Shown: positions 1 through 6,913 of the stretch, piece by piece | How the letters are laid out: the number at the start of each line of letters is the position of its first letter | Numbering within the stretch: the stretch's first letter is position 1 | Source of the DNA: an uncultured Rhodocyclaceae bacterium | GTDB taxonomy: Bacteria > Pseudomonadota > Gammaproteobacteria > Burkholderiales > Rhodocyclaceae | Direction: 5' to 3' | Assembly (NCBI GenBank): GCA_903930805.1 | Contig: CAIYZZ010000242.1 | Span: 1-7,787, forward strand | Length of the DNA: 7,787 nt | Position numbers and translations under genes: made by a program | Notes under the pieces: generated by a model | The model's database searches: none | What the model saw: the letters and a program-made list of their open reading frames with translations, nothing else | Told to the model about the DNA's origin: nothing

Positions 1-356
1 GCATTCTGGTCGCCGTGCCAATCCGGTAGTCCGGCGTGGTGGCCGGCGATCAGGTAGGCGAGAATCCGGCCCGGTGGGCCGAGCTTCTTGACGGCATACA
101 GAGCGCCGGCGGTCGAATGGTTGCGCGGACCACTTTCGATGTGTGCTTCGGGATCAAAGGTATTGCGCCGAATCATCGATTGGAAGGCCGGGGCATATTT
201 GCCCAGGTCGTGCCACAAACCAGCCAATCGCCCCCACTCTTCCCCAAGGGAGCGCGTAAAGCAGGCTGCAAGTGCAGACACGCCTGCCAAATGCTCATCC
301 AGAGGATGAAGTACCCAGTCTTCCCCGTCCTTGCGTACATGCGCGATGTAATCCAT
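1..356 (-). CDS. cas3: CRISPR-associated Cas3 HD nuclease, N-terminal part (runs off left edge)
   Basis: Reading the minus strand from ATG 356-354 gives 118 codons with no stop before the window edge. The translation carries the metal-binding residues of a Cas3 HD nuclease in the usual order: H6 in IAHV, H49-D50 in LWHDLGKY, H80 in RNHSTAGA, and H106-H107 in AGHHAGLPDW. In type I CRISPR-Cas systems this domain nicks and degrades the DNA strand displaced by Cascade; a fused or separate helicase pulls the DNA through. The start is supported by the sequence GGGAGAG four bases upstream. The EHLAGVSALA helix and the short spacing between HD motifs resemble type I-C proteins, but subtype cannot be settled from 118 residues. 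A helicase domain is neither seen nor excluded. The gene is divergent from the oxidoreductase at 558, and any Cascade genes and array would lie to the left. The family call is strong; subtype is a guess. Confidence 0.92.
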   Translation of the reverse strand, partial: MDYIAHVRKDGEDWVLHPLDEHLAGVSALAACFTRSLGEEWGRLAGLWHDLGKYAPAFQSMIRRNTFDPEAHIESGPRNHSTAGALYAVKKLGPPGRILAYLIAGHHAGLPDWHGDQN

Positions 357-359
357 CTT

Positions 360-366
360 CTCTCCC
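360..366 (-). promoter_or_regulatory. Ribosome binding site of cas3
   Basis: On the minus strand the sequence GGGAGAG lies three bases before the ATG at 356, within a purine-rich stretch GGGAGAGAAG. It is close to the Shine-Dalgarno consensus and supports this start over other in-frame codons. Confidence 0.65.
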
Positions 367-392
367 ACTGCGATGTCACCATCCTACCCACC

Positions 393-408
393 ACCTGGCG
401 CACCAGTT
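393..408. promoter_or_regulatory. Near-palindrome in the cas3 upstream region (possible operator)
   Basis: ACCTGGCGCACCAGTT is a 16-base imperfect inverted repeat with CTGG and CCAG arms. It lies 37 to 52 bases before the cas3 start, where a promoter or repressor site would be expected. No clear -35/-10 pair for cas3 was found around it. Short GC-rich palindromes occur by chance, so the regulatory role is only a suggestion. Confidence 0.2.
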
Positions 409-431
409 GAGCCTGCAAAACAAGATCACGA

Positions 432-455
432 AAAAAGTCGGCGCTGGCAGGACGG
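432..455 (+). repeat. Dispersed 24-base repeat, copy 1 (intergenic)
   Basis: The 17-base core AAAAAGTCGGCGCTGGC at 432-448 is followed by AGGACGG. It matches copy 2 at 4132-4155 in 23 of 24 positions and copy 3 at 6278-6301 in 22 of 24. It lies between the divergent cas3 and oxidoreductase genes, 76 bases before the cas3 start on that gene's upstream side. It has no internal dyad that would make it a terminator or an ordinary REP element. Confidence 0.85.
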
Positions 456-501
456 CGTAACCAGCGGTAATGATGACGGCAATTCCCGTTTATCGGCAGG
501 G

Positions 502-529
502 TTTTTGCCCCAGCCTGATCGGTTAGAAT
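502..529 (+). promoter_or_regulatory. Possible sigma-70 promoter for the oxidoreductase gene
   Basis: TAGAAT at 524-529 matches five of six bases of the -10 consensus. The upstream element is poor: a T-rich TTTTTG at 502-507 with a 16-base spacer is the best -35 candidate. Transcription would start near 536, leaving a leader of about 20 bases before the ATG at 558. Promoter calls by eye in GC-rich genomes are weak evidence. Confidence 0.35.
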
Positions 530-557
530 TTCCCGCTTTGCAGCATTGCCAACGGCC

Positions 558-3500
558 ATGAACGCCCGCCTCAGGGAAATCCCCTACAACACCACCTCGT
601 TCTCCGACCGCGAGATCGTCATCCGCCTGCTGGGTGAAGACATGTGGACGGTGCTGCACGATCTGCGCAGCCAGCGGGTCACCGGCCGTTCGGCGCGCAT
701 GCTGTACGAGGTGCTCGGCGACATCTGGGTGGTGCGGCGCAATCCCTACCTCGAGGATGACCTGCTGGCCAGCCACGAGCGCCGCAATGCGCTGATCACG
801 GCGCTGAAGCACCGGCTCACCGAAATCGAGAAACGCCGCGCCGGCAATGCCGCCGTGGCGCAACTGCTGGCGGCCGCGCAAACAGCGGTAGCGGATTTTG
901 AACAATGGTTCGCTGCCACGGCCACGCTGCGCAAGCAGGTGTTGCAGCGCCTGTCGCGCCACACCCGCAAGGACAACATCGGCTTCGACGGCCTCTCCCG
1001 CGTTGCGCATGTGACGGATGCTACCGACTGGCGCGTCGAATACCCGTTTGTCGTGCTCACGCCTGACACCGAGGCCGAGGTGGCGCTGCTGGTGCGCGGC
1101 TGCATCGAACTCGGCCTGACCATCATTCCGCGCGGCGGCGGCACCGGCTATACCGGCGGCGCCGTGCCGCTGTCGCCACGTTCCGCGGTCATCAACACCG
1201 AGAAACTCCTCGACATTGGCCCGGTAACGGAAACCACCTTGCCCGGTGTCGCACGCACTTACACCACGATTCACACCGGTGCGGGTGTCGTCACGCGCCG
1301 CGTCATGGAGCGCGCCGAAGAGGCAGGCCGCATCTTCGCCTGCGACCCGACCTCGGCCGACGCCTCCTGCATCGGCGGCAATATCGCCATGAACGCCGGC
1401 GGCAAAAAGGCCGTGCTGTGGGGCACGGCGCTCGACAACCTCGCCTCATGGAAAATGGTGGACGCGCAAGGCGCCTGGCTCGAAATAGAACGCATCGGCC
1501 ATAACCTGGGCAAGATCCACGAACAGGAAACCGCCACATTCAGGCTTAAACACCTCGGCGATGATGGCCGACTGACGAGCGAAGAAACCCTTGCCATTCC
1601 CGGCGCCACTTTCCGCAAGACCGGACTGGGCAAGGATGTCACCGACAAGTTTCTCGCCGGCCTGCCCGGCGTGCAGAAGGAAGGCTGCGACGGCCTGATT
1701 ACCTCGGCGGTGTGGATCCTGCACAAGATGCCGCCGGTGACGCGCACTGTCTGCCTCGAATTCTTCGGCCAGGTGCGCGATGCCGTGCCGAGCATCGTCG
1801 AGATCACCAACTATTTCAAGCCGGGTGGTGCGGGCTTGGTCGCGGGTGTGCAACTCGCTGGCCTCGAACATCTCGACGAGCGCTATGTGAAGGCGGTGGG
1901 TTACGCGACGAAAGCCAAGCGCCACGGCCGGCCGAAGATGGTGTTGATCGGCGATATCGTTGGCGCCGACGCAGACGCGGTGATGTACGCTACCTCGGCC
2001 GTGGTGAAGATGGCCAACGCGCGGGGCGGCGAAGGCTTCATCGCCGTCAGCCCCGAAACGCGCAAGCAGTTCTGGCTCGACCGCGCCCGCACGGCGGCAA
2101 TCTCGCGCCACACCAACGCCTTCAAGGTCAATGAAGACGTAGTGATACCGCTGCCGCGCATGGGCGATTATTGCGACGGCATCGAGCGCTTCAACATCGA
2201 GCTGTCGATCCAGAACAAACTCGCCTTGTGCGATGCGCTGACGGAATTCCTTAACGGCGAACTGCCGCTGCATGTCGGCGACGCCGGCCTTTCGGGTCGC
2301 GCGCTGATCGGCGACCGCCGCGATCTCGCGCTGGCCGCCGTCGCCGAGGTGCGCGACCGCTGGCAGGGGTTGCTCGACAACCTCGACCAGCACTTCTCCG
2401 GCCTACAGGACTACTCGCTGCGTGTCTCGTGGAAAACGGAACTCAAACCACTGCTCGAGGAAATCTTCGCCGGCGACGCCTACGGACCGACGCGCGAACG
2501 CATCGGGGCAATTCACAAGCGGGTGTTGAAGGGTCGCGTTTTCGTCGCCCTGCACATGCATGCCGGCGACGGCAACGTGCACACCAACATCCCGGTGAAC
2601 TCCGACAATTACGCCATGCTGCAAACGGCCTACCACACCGTCGAGCGCATCATGGCGCTGGCGCGGTCTTTGGGCGGCGTGATCTCCGGCGAACACGGCA
2701 TCGGCATCACCAAGCTCGAATTCATGAGCGAGGAAGAAATTCGTCCCTTCCGCGAATACAAGCAGCGCATCGACCCAACGGGCCATTTCAACCAGGGCAA
2801 GTTGATGGCTGGCGCCGATTTGCGCAACGCCTACACACCCTCGTTCGCGCTGCTCGGTATCGAATCGCTGATCATGGAGCAGTCGGCCATCGGCCGCATT
2901 GCCGATTCCATTAAAGACTGCTTGCGCTGTGGCAAGTGCAAGCCGGTGTGCTCGACGCACGTACCGCGCGCCAATCTGCTCTACTCACCCCGCAACAAGA
3001 TTCTCGGCGTCGGGCTGCTCATCGAGGCTTTCCTCTACGAAGAACAAACGCGACGCGGCATCTCGCTCAAGCATTTCGAGGAATTCTCCGACGTCGCCGA
3101 TCACTGCACGGTCTGTCACAAGTGCATCAAGCCCTGCCCGGTCGACATCGACTTCGGCGACGTGTCGATCGCCATGCGCGACTTCCTGCGCACGCAGGGC
3201 AAGAAAAAGTTTGTCCCTGCCACCCAGCTGGCGATGGCCTTCCTCTCGGCTACCGACCCGACCACCATCAAGACGATGAAGGCCGGCATGATCGACTTGG
3301 GTTACCGCGCCCAGCGGCTCGGCCATGCTTTCGCCAAAACACTGGGGCTGACGCAAAACACCGTGCGCCACCCGCCGGCTTCGCTCGGCAGGCCAGACCT
3401 CAAAATGCAGGTGATCCATTTTCTCAACAAGCCGATGCCGGCCAAGGTGCCGCTACGCACCGCGCGTGCACTGCTCGACATCGAGGATGGCGCGATGATC

Positions 3501-4346
3501 CCGGTGATTCGCGACCCACAGCGTGCGGTCGAACCTGGTAACGAGGGCGATGCCGTCTTCTACTTCCCCGGCTGCGGTTCGGAACGCCTGTTTTCGCAGG
3601 TCGGACTCGCAACGCAGGCGATGCTCTGGCACGTCGGCGCCACCACGGTGCTGCCGCCAGGCTACCTGTGCTGCGGTTATCCGCAGACCGCCGGTGGTGA
3701 CGAAGCAAAAGGCCAGGCCATCACGACGGCGAACCGCGTGCTGTTCCATCGTGTCGCCAACACACTTAACTATCTCGACATCAAGACGGTGATCGTGAGT
3801 TGCGGCACTTGCATGGACCAGCTGCTGAAGTACGAATTCGAACGCATCTTTCCCGGCTGCCGGCTGCTCGATATCCACGAATATCTGCTGGAAAAAGGGG
3901 TGAAGCTCGACGGCCTGCAAGGAACCCGATATCTCTACCACGATCCCTGCCACACACCAATGAAGTTGCATGACCCGCTCAAGGTTGCCAGTACGCTGCT
4001 GGGCAAGCCGGCGCTGCTCTCCGACCGTTGCTGCGGCGAATCGGGCACGCTGGCAGTGACGCGCCCTGACGTGTCGACACAGGTACGCTTCCGCAAGCAA
4101 CAGGAAATTGAAGCCGGCGTGGCTCAGCTGCAAAAAGTCGGCGCTGGCGGGACGGCAAACGCCACGACAAAAATCCTCACCTCCTGCCCGAGCTGCCTGC
4201 AAGGCCTGTCGCGCTACCGCGAGGATGCCAGCATCGAAGCCGATTACATCGTCGTCGAACTCGCGCGGCACATTCTCGGCAAGGACTGGCTGAATAGCTA
4301 TGTGCGCACTGCCAACGCCGGCGGCATCGAACGCGTGCTGCTCTAG
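558..4346 (+). CDS. DUF3683-FAD-linked oxidase-iron-sulfur fusion, D-2-hydroxyacid dehydrogenase type
   Basis: This 1262-residue protein joins several modules. Residues about 1-140 are the DUF3683 region ([31 protein letters not shown]). The FAD-binding domain has [14 protein letters not shown] at 191-204 and [13 protein letters not shown] from 263. The FAD-oxidase C domain follows, with HAGDGNVH at 668-675 and SGEHGIG at 710-716; H668, H675 and E712 match the metal ligands of D-2-hydroxyglutarate dehydrogenases. A two-cluster ferredoxin module has CxxCxxCxxxC at C788-C798 and C850-C860. Two cysteine-rich CCG domains follow, with C1006, CC1038-1039, C1082/C1085, then C1131, CC1158-1159, C1210/C1213. 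The family oxidises a D-2-hydroxyacid at FAD and passes electrons through iron-sulfur clusters to a respiratory acceptor, resembling GlcD plus GlcF or YdiJ in one chain. D-2-hydroxyglutarate, D-lactate and glycolate are all possible substrates. ATG 558 fits the family N-terminus but lacks a clear ribosome binding site; TTG 546 is the only longer start. Copy 2 of the dispersed repeat encodes residues near 1193-1199. Confidence 0.93.
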   Translation: MNARLREIPYNTTSFSDREIVIRLLGEDMWTVLHDLRSQRVTGRSARMLYEVLGDIWVVRRNPYLEDDLLASHERRNALITALKHRLTEIEKRRAGNAAVAQLLAAAQTAVADFEQWFAATATLRKQVLQRLSRHTRKDNIGFDGLSRVAHVTDATDWRVEYPFVVLTPDTEAEVALLVRGCIELGLTIIPRGGGTGYTGGAVPLSPRSAVINTEKLLDIGPVTETTLPGVARTYTTIHTGAGVVTRRVMERAEEAGRIFACDPTSADASCIGGNIAMNAGGKKAVLWGTALDNLASWKMVDAQGAWLEIERIGHNLGKIHEQETATFRLKHLGDDGRLTSEETLAIPGATFRKTGLGKDVTDKFLAGLPGVQKEGCDGLITSAVWILHKMPPVTRTVCLEFFGQVRDAVPSIVEITNYFKPGGAGLVAGVQLAGLEHLDERYVKAVGYATKAKRHGRPKMVLIGDIVGADADAVMYATSAVVKMANARGGEGFIAVSPETRKQFWLDRARTAAISRHTNAFKVNEDVVIPLPRMGDYCDGIERFNIELSIQNKLALCDALTEFLNGELPLHVGDAGLSGRALIGDRRDLALAAVAEVRDRWQGLLDNLDQHFSGLQDYSLRVSWKTELKPLLEEIFAGDAYGPTRERIGAIHKRVLKGRVFVALHMHAGDGNVHTNIPVNSDNYAMLQTAYHTVERIMALARSLGGVISGEHGIGITKLEFMSEEEIRPFREYKQRIDPTGHFNQGKLMAGADLRNAYTPSFALLGIESLIMEQSAIGRIADSIKDCLRCGKCKPVCSTHVPRANLLYSPRNKILGVGLLIEAFLYEEQTRRGISLKHFEEFSDVADHCTVCHKCIKPCPVDIDFGDVSIAMRDFLRTQGKKKFVPATQLAMAFLSATDPTTIKTMKAGMIDLGYRAQRLGHAFAKTLGLTQNTVRHPPASLGRPDLKMQVIHFLNKPMPAKVPLRTARALLDIEDGAMIPVIRDPQRAVEPGNEGDAVFYFPGCGSERLFSQVGLATQAMLWHVGATTVLPPGYLCCGYPQTAGGDEAKGQAITTANRVLFHRVANTLNYLDIKTVIVSCGTCMDQLLKYEFERIFPGCRLLDIHEYLLEKGVKLDGLQGTRYLYHDPCHTPMKLHDPLKVASTLLGKPALLSDRCCGESGTLAVTRPDVSTQVRFRKQQEIEAGVAQLQKVGAGGTANATTKILTSCPSCLQGLSRYREDASIEADYIVVELARHILGKDWLNSYVRTANAGGIERVLL
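4132..4155 (+). repeat. Dispersed 24-base repeat, copy 2 (inside the oxidoreductase coding sequence)
   Basis: The core AAAAAGTCGGCGCTGGC at 4132-4148 is followed by GGGACGG. It is read in frame as KVGAGGT (residues 1193-1199), between the helix ending in GVAQLQ and the conserved KILTSCPSC strand that carries the last cluster cysteines. From memory of the family this is a variable linker, so the repeat could enter without damaging a cluster site. The frame stays open and all downstream motifs are intact. Confidence 0.85.
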
Positions 4347-4364
4347 CATTGCGCCTTGACCACC

Positions 4365-4393
4365 GTTAAGCTAACAAGCTACTTGTCTTTAAC
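4365..4393 (+). promoter_or_regulatory. Imperfect hairpin just before the amidotransferase start
   Basis: ACAAG (4374-4378) pairs with CTTGT (4382-4386) across a three-base loop. Outside it, GTTAAG (4365-4370) pairs with CTTTAAC (4387-4393) with one extra T, and an unpaired CTA interrupts the 5' arm. The hairpin ends two bases before the GGAGA ribosome binding site. It has no T-run, so it is not a standard terminator. It could affect translation or RNA stability in the 59-base gap between the two genes, but no function is shown. Confidence 0.3.
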
Positions 4394-4395
4394 GC

Positions 4396-4400
4396 GGAGA
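4396..4400 (+). promoter_or_regulatory. Ribosome binding site selecting the GTG start
   Basis: GGAGA lies five bases before GTG 4406. It decides in favour of this non-ATG start, which also places the catalytic cysteine at position 2, as class II glutamine amidotransferases require. Confidence 0.7.
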
Positions 4401-4405
4401 CTGGC

Positions 4406-6187
4406 GTGTGCGGCATTGCAGGTGAACTGAGATTCGACGGCGTGCGGCCTGACTTGGCCGTCATCGAGCGCATGAACACACAGCTGGCGCGACGCGGGCC
4501 CGATGGAGCGGGAACCTGGCAGGATGGCCCCGTGGCTTTCGGTCATCGTCGGCTGGCAATCATCGACCTGTCAGAGCGTTCGCGCCAGCCGATGGTCGAT
4601 GCCGCGCTCGGACTCGCCCTCGTCTTCAACGGCACGATCTACAACTACCCCGAGCTGCGCACGGTGCTGCACGGCCTCGGCCACTCATTTTTCTCGGACG
4701 GCGATACGGAAGTCATCTTGCGCGCCTATGCCGAATGGGGCGAAGCCTGCGTCGATCGCCTGCATGGTGCGTTCGCCTTCGCCCTGTGGGACGGGCGTCA
4801 GCAGCGCCTGCTTCTCGCGCGTGATCGCCTCGGTATCAAGCCGCTGTATTTTTCCCAAACACCAAACCATTTTCGCTTTGCCTCGAATCTACAGGCACTG
4901 CTGGCTGCAGGCGAGGTCGATACGGCAATCGATGCGGTGGCGCTGCACCATCAATTCACGCTGCACGCGGTTGTGCCGGCACCGCATACGGTTATCCGGG
5001 GCGTCCGCAAGCTGGAACAGGGCACGACACTCACGCTCGATGTGACGGGACAAGCCACAGAGCGGCGTTACTGGTCCTTGCGCGCGCAGCGACCAGCCAT
5101 TCCCCTCACCGAGCAGCAATGGACCGAGGCCATCCACGCGGCACTGCGTGACGCCGTGAAAAAACGGCTCGAAATCGCCGACGTCAAGGTCGGCGTGCTG
5201 CTTTCCGGCGGGCTGGATTCCTCGCTGCTGGTAGCCCTGCTCGCCGAGCAGGGCGCGCATGACCTGATGACCTTTTCGATCGGCTTCGAGGATCATCCCG
5301 AGGAAAAGGGCCACGAGTTCGAATACTCGGATACCGTCGCCGACTATTTCGGCACGCGCCATCACAAATTCAGCATCCCCAACGCCGAAGTGCTGCGCCG
5401 CATGCCCGAGGCGGTCGATTGCATGGCCGAACCGATGGTGAGCCAGGATGTGGTGTCGTTCTATCTGCTTTCCGAGCAAGTGTCACAAACAGTAAAAGTG
5501 GTGCAAAGCGGGCAGGGCGCGGACGAAGTGTTCGCAGGCTATTCGTGGCACCCGAAGATGGCAGCAGAGCAGGGCCCTTACCTCGAACGCTTGCGCCGTC
5601 ACTACTTCGACCGCGACCACGACGAATTTGCCGCGATGATCGAGTTACCGTACCAGGTCGGCGACGTGACCGCTGATCTGCTCGAAGCAAAGCTGAACGA
5701 GCCCTTTGCCGACGAATTCATCGACCAGATGCTGCGCGCCGAGGCGACGCTGCTGATCACCGACGACCCGGTGAAACGCGTCGACAACATGACCATGGCC
5801 TGGGGGCTGGAGGCGCGCGTGCCCTTCCTCGACCATCAGCTCGTCGAGCTGGCGGCGCAGATGCCGTCGGAACTCAAGTTGAAAAGCAATGGCAAGCATG
5901 TGCTAAAGCAGATCGCGCGCGGCCTGCTGCCTGACGCGGTGATCGACCGGCCCAAGGGCTATTTCCCCATGCCGGCCTTGAAGTTCGTGCGCGGCGAGTT
6001 CCTCGAGTTCATGCGCGACATCCTCGATGCGCAGGCCTGCCGGCAGCGCGGCATTTACCAGCGCGCCTACGTCGAGAAATTATTGGCCGAACCGGAAAAA
6101 CACCTGACACGCATTCAGGGCAGCAAGCTCTGGCATCTGGCACTGCTGGAGTTCTGGTTGCAGCGGAACGTCGACGGCAAATGCTGA
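4406..6187 (+). CDS. Asparagine synthetase-family amidotransferase, N-acetylglutaminylglutamine amide type
   Basis: This 593-residue protein has two domains. The N-terminal class II glutaminase has Cys2 as nucleophile (MCGIAGELRFDG), RRGPDGAG at 29-36, HRRLAIIDLS at 47-56, FNGTIYNY at 74-81 and DGDTEVIL from 98. It releases ammonia from glutamine. The C-terminal synthetase domain has the ATP pyrophosphatase loop SGGLDSS at 267-273, SGQGADEVFAGY at 368-379, and DDPVKRVDNMTMAWGLEARVPFLDH at 453-477; it activates a carboxylate with ATP to form an amide. Length, the RFDG start and the GSKLWHLALLEFWLQ end resemble the clade that makes N-acetylglutaminylglutamine amide, an osmoprotectant, more than ordinary AsnB. 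That subfamily call is from memory. The usual partner, an acetyltransferase/ATP-grasp ligase, is not adjacent here. The enzyme is cytosolic. The gene starts 59 bases after the oxidoreductase and may be co-transcribed with it. Plain asparagine synthetase is the alternative. Confidence 0.88.
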   Translation: MCGIAGELRFDGVRPDLAVIERMNTQLARRGPDGAGTWQDGPVAFGHRRLAIIDLSERSRQPMVDAALGLALVFNGTIYNYPELRTVLHGLGHSFFSDGDTEVILRAYAEWGEACVDRLHGAFAFALWDGRQQRLLLARDRLGIKPLYFSQTPNHFRFASNLQALLAAGEVDTAIDAVALHHQFTLHAVVPAPHTVIRGVRKLEQGTTLTLDVTGQATERRYWSLRAQRPAIPLTEQQWTEAIHAALRDAVKKRLEIADVKVGVLLSGGLDSSLLVALLAEQGAHDLMTFSIGFEDHPEEKGHEFEYSDTVADYFGTRHHKFSIPNAEVLRRMPEAVDCMAEPMVSQDVVSFYLLSEQVSQTVKVVQSGQGADEVFAGYSWHPKMAAEQGPYLERLRRHYFDRDHDEFAAMIELPYQVGDVTADLLEAKLNEPFADEFIDQMLRAEATLLITDDPVKRVDNMTMAWGLEARVPFLDHQLVELAAQMPSELKLKSNGKHVLKQIARGLLPDAVIDRPKGYFPMPALKFVRGEFLEFMRDILDAQACRQRGIYQRAYVEKLLAEPEKHLTRIQGSKLWHLALLEFWLQRNVDGKC

Positions 6188-6325
6188 GGCAAGAAGTTGC
6201 TATGCTCATGGTTGTCATCCCTAGCAGCAGCAACAACGATTGTTTACGTTCTGACCGGCTCTCTGGGCCGTAAGGCACCGTTCCGCCAGCGCCGACTTTT
6301 TCAACTTAACTCAGGATCACACACC
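6188..6325. other. 138-base intergenic gap before riboflavin synthase
   Basis: The gap holds repeat copy 3 (6278-6301), a small perfect dyad AACAA-cga-TTGTT at 6232-6244, and a likely ribosome binding site AGGA at 6313-6316, nine bases before the ATG. No convincing promoter, intrinsic terminator or FMN riboswitch was recognised. Base composition is less GC-rich than the flanking genes, as usual for a leader. Confidence 0.5.
6278..6301 (-). repeat. Dispersed 24-base repeat, copy 3 (upstream of riboflavin synthase)
   Basis: On the minus strand the core AAAAAGTCGGCGCTGGC spans 6301-6285 and is followed by GGAACGG. It differs from copy 2 at one of 24 positions. Read on the plus strand it ends in TTTTT, 24 bases before the riboflavin synthase ATG. 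No stem precedes the T-run, so it is unlikely to be a terminator on its own. Confidence 0.85.
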
Positions 6326-6913
6326 ATGTTCACAGGCATCGTCGCCACCACCGGCAAGATCACCCACCTGCAACCGCTTGAGCAGGGTTTGCGGCTCACC
6401 GTCGAGGCGCCCGGCCTCAAGCTGGCCGATGTCGCGCTGGGTGATTCCATCGCCCACGGCGGTGTCTGCCTGACGGTAATCGCCAAGAAAAAGAACAGCT
6501 ATCAGGTCGATGTGTCGAAGGAGACGCTCGACTGCACGGTCGGCCTCAAAACACTGGGCGGCGAAGTCAATCTCGAAAAGGCCATGCGCCTCTCCGACTT
6601 CATCGGCGGTCACCTGGTATCAGGCCATGTCGATGGCGTTGGCAAGGTGGTGAAATTCGAGCCGATCGGCGAATCGCATGAGCTGGTGATCAAGGCGCCG
6701 AAGGCAATCGCCAAGTACATCGCACGCAAGGGATCGATTACCGTCAATGGCGTGTCGCTGACGACGAACACAGTCAAAGGCCGCAAGTTTTCGATCAACC
6801 TGATCCCGCATACGGTGTCCGTAACCACGCTGAAACACCTTGAACCGGGCAGTCCGGTCAACCTGGAAATCGACCTGATCGCGCGTTACGTCGAGCGGAT
6901 GCTGAACGCCTAG
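6326..6913 (+). CDS. ribE: Riboflavin synthase, alpha chain
   Basis: The protein has 195 residues and starts with the hallmark MFTGIV. It has two tandem lumazine-binding barrels. The first carries S41, C48 and T50 in GDSIAHGGVCLTV, then SKETL (64-68) and GGHLVSGHVDG with H96 and H101. The second carries GSITVNGVSLT at 136-146. The family converts two molecules of 6,7-dimethyl-8-ribityllumazine into riboflavin plus a pyrimidinedione, the last step of vitamin B2 synthesis, in the cytosol as a trimer. The frame is open upstream to 6197, but ATG 6326 is chosen because MFTGIV is the universal family start and AGGA at 6313-6316 precedes it. Gly45 stands where E. coli has Asn in AHNG; the second barrel keeps its NG. 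Other rib genes are not adjacent, so this copy lies outside a full rib operon in the visible region. The shared flavin link to the oxidoreductase is probably coincidental. Confidence 0.95.
   Translation: MFTGIVATTGKITHLQPLEQGLRLTVEAPGLKLADVALGDSIAHGGVCLTVIAKKKNSYQVDVSKETLDCTVGLKTLGGEVNLEKAMRLSDFIGGHLVSGHVDGVGKVVKFEPIGESHELVIKAPKAIAKYIARKGSITVNGVSLTTNTVKGRKFSINLIPHTVSVTTLKHLEPGSPVNLEIDLIARYVERMLNA

Noticed and set aside
36..410. Plus-strand reading frame of 124 codons opposite cas3
   Set aside because: It is antisense to the clear Cas3 HD frame and has no domain-like sequence; it is a GC-rich shadow.
546..557. TTG start at 546 for the oxidoreductase
   Set aside because: It adds only four residues, has no ribosome binding site, and ATG 558 gives the family-typical [10 protein letters not shown] start.
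173..559. 128-codon minus-strand reading frame spanning the cas3 start and the intergenic region
   Set aside because: It overlaps cas3 in another frame, has no recognisable family and a poor start context. The Cas3 HD motifs fix the true frame.
432..4155. The 24-base repeats as part of a CRISPR array
   Set aside because: The copies are kilobases apart, in both orientations, one within a gene, and are not separated by spacer-sized intervals.
426..4349. Long minus-strand reading frames (282, 315 and 298 codons) opposite the oxidoreductase
   Set aside because: Antisense frames stay open because of high GC in the sense codons. Their translations are rich in His, Arg and Ala without motifs, while the sense frame has intact domains throughout.
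4889..5479. 196-codon minus-strand frame opposite the amidotransferase
   Set aside because: It is a shadow of the sense gene, whose ATP-binding motif lies within this stretch.
6278..6301. Repeat copy 3 as an intrinsic terminator of the amidotransferase gene
   Set aside because: The T-run is present but the GC-rich part before it does not form a stable stem, and copy 2 lies in the middle of a coding sequence.
6197..6325. Upstream extension of riboflavin synthase to 6197
   Set aside because: The extra 43 residues match nothing in the family and include repeat copy 3. MFTGIV at 6326 is the canonical start with a ribosome binding site.
6188..6325. FMN riboswitch ahead of riboflavin synthase
   Set aside because: The conserved RFN-element stems and sequence blocks were not recognised, and the 138-base gap is mostly occupied by unrelated sequence and the repeat.
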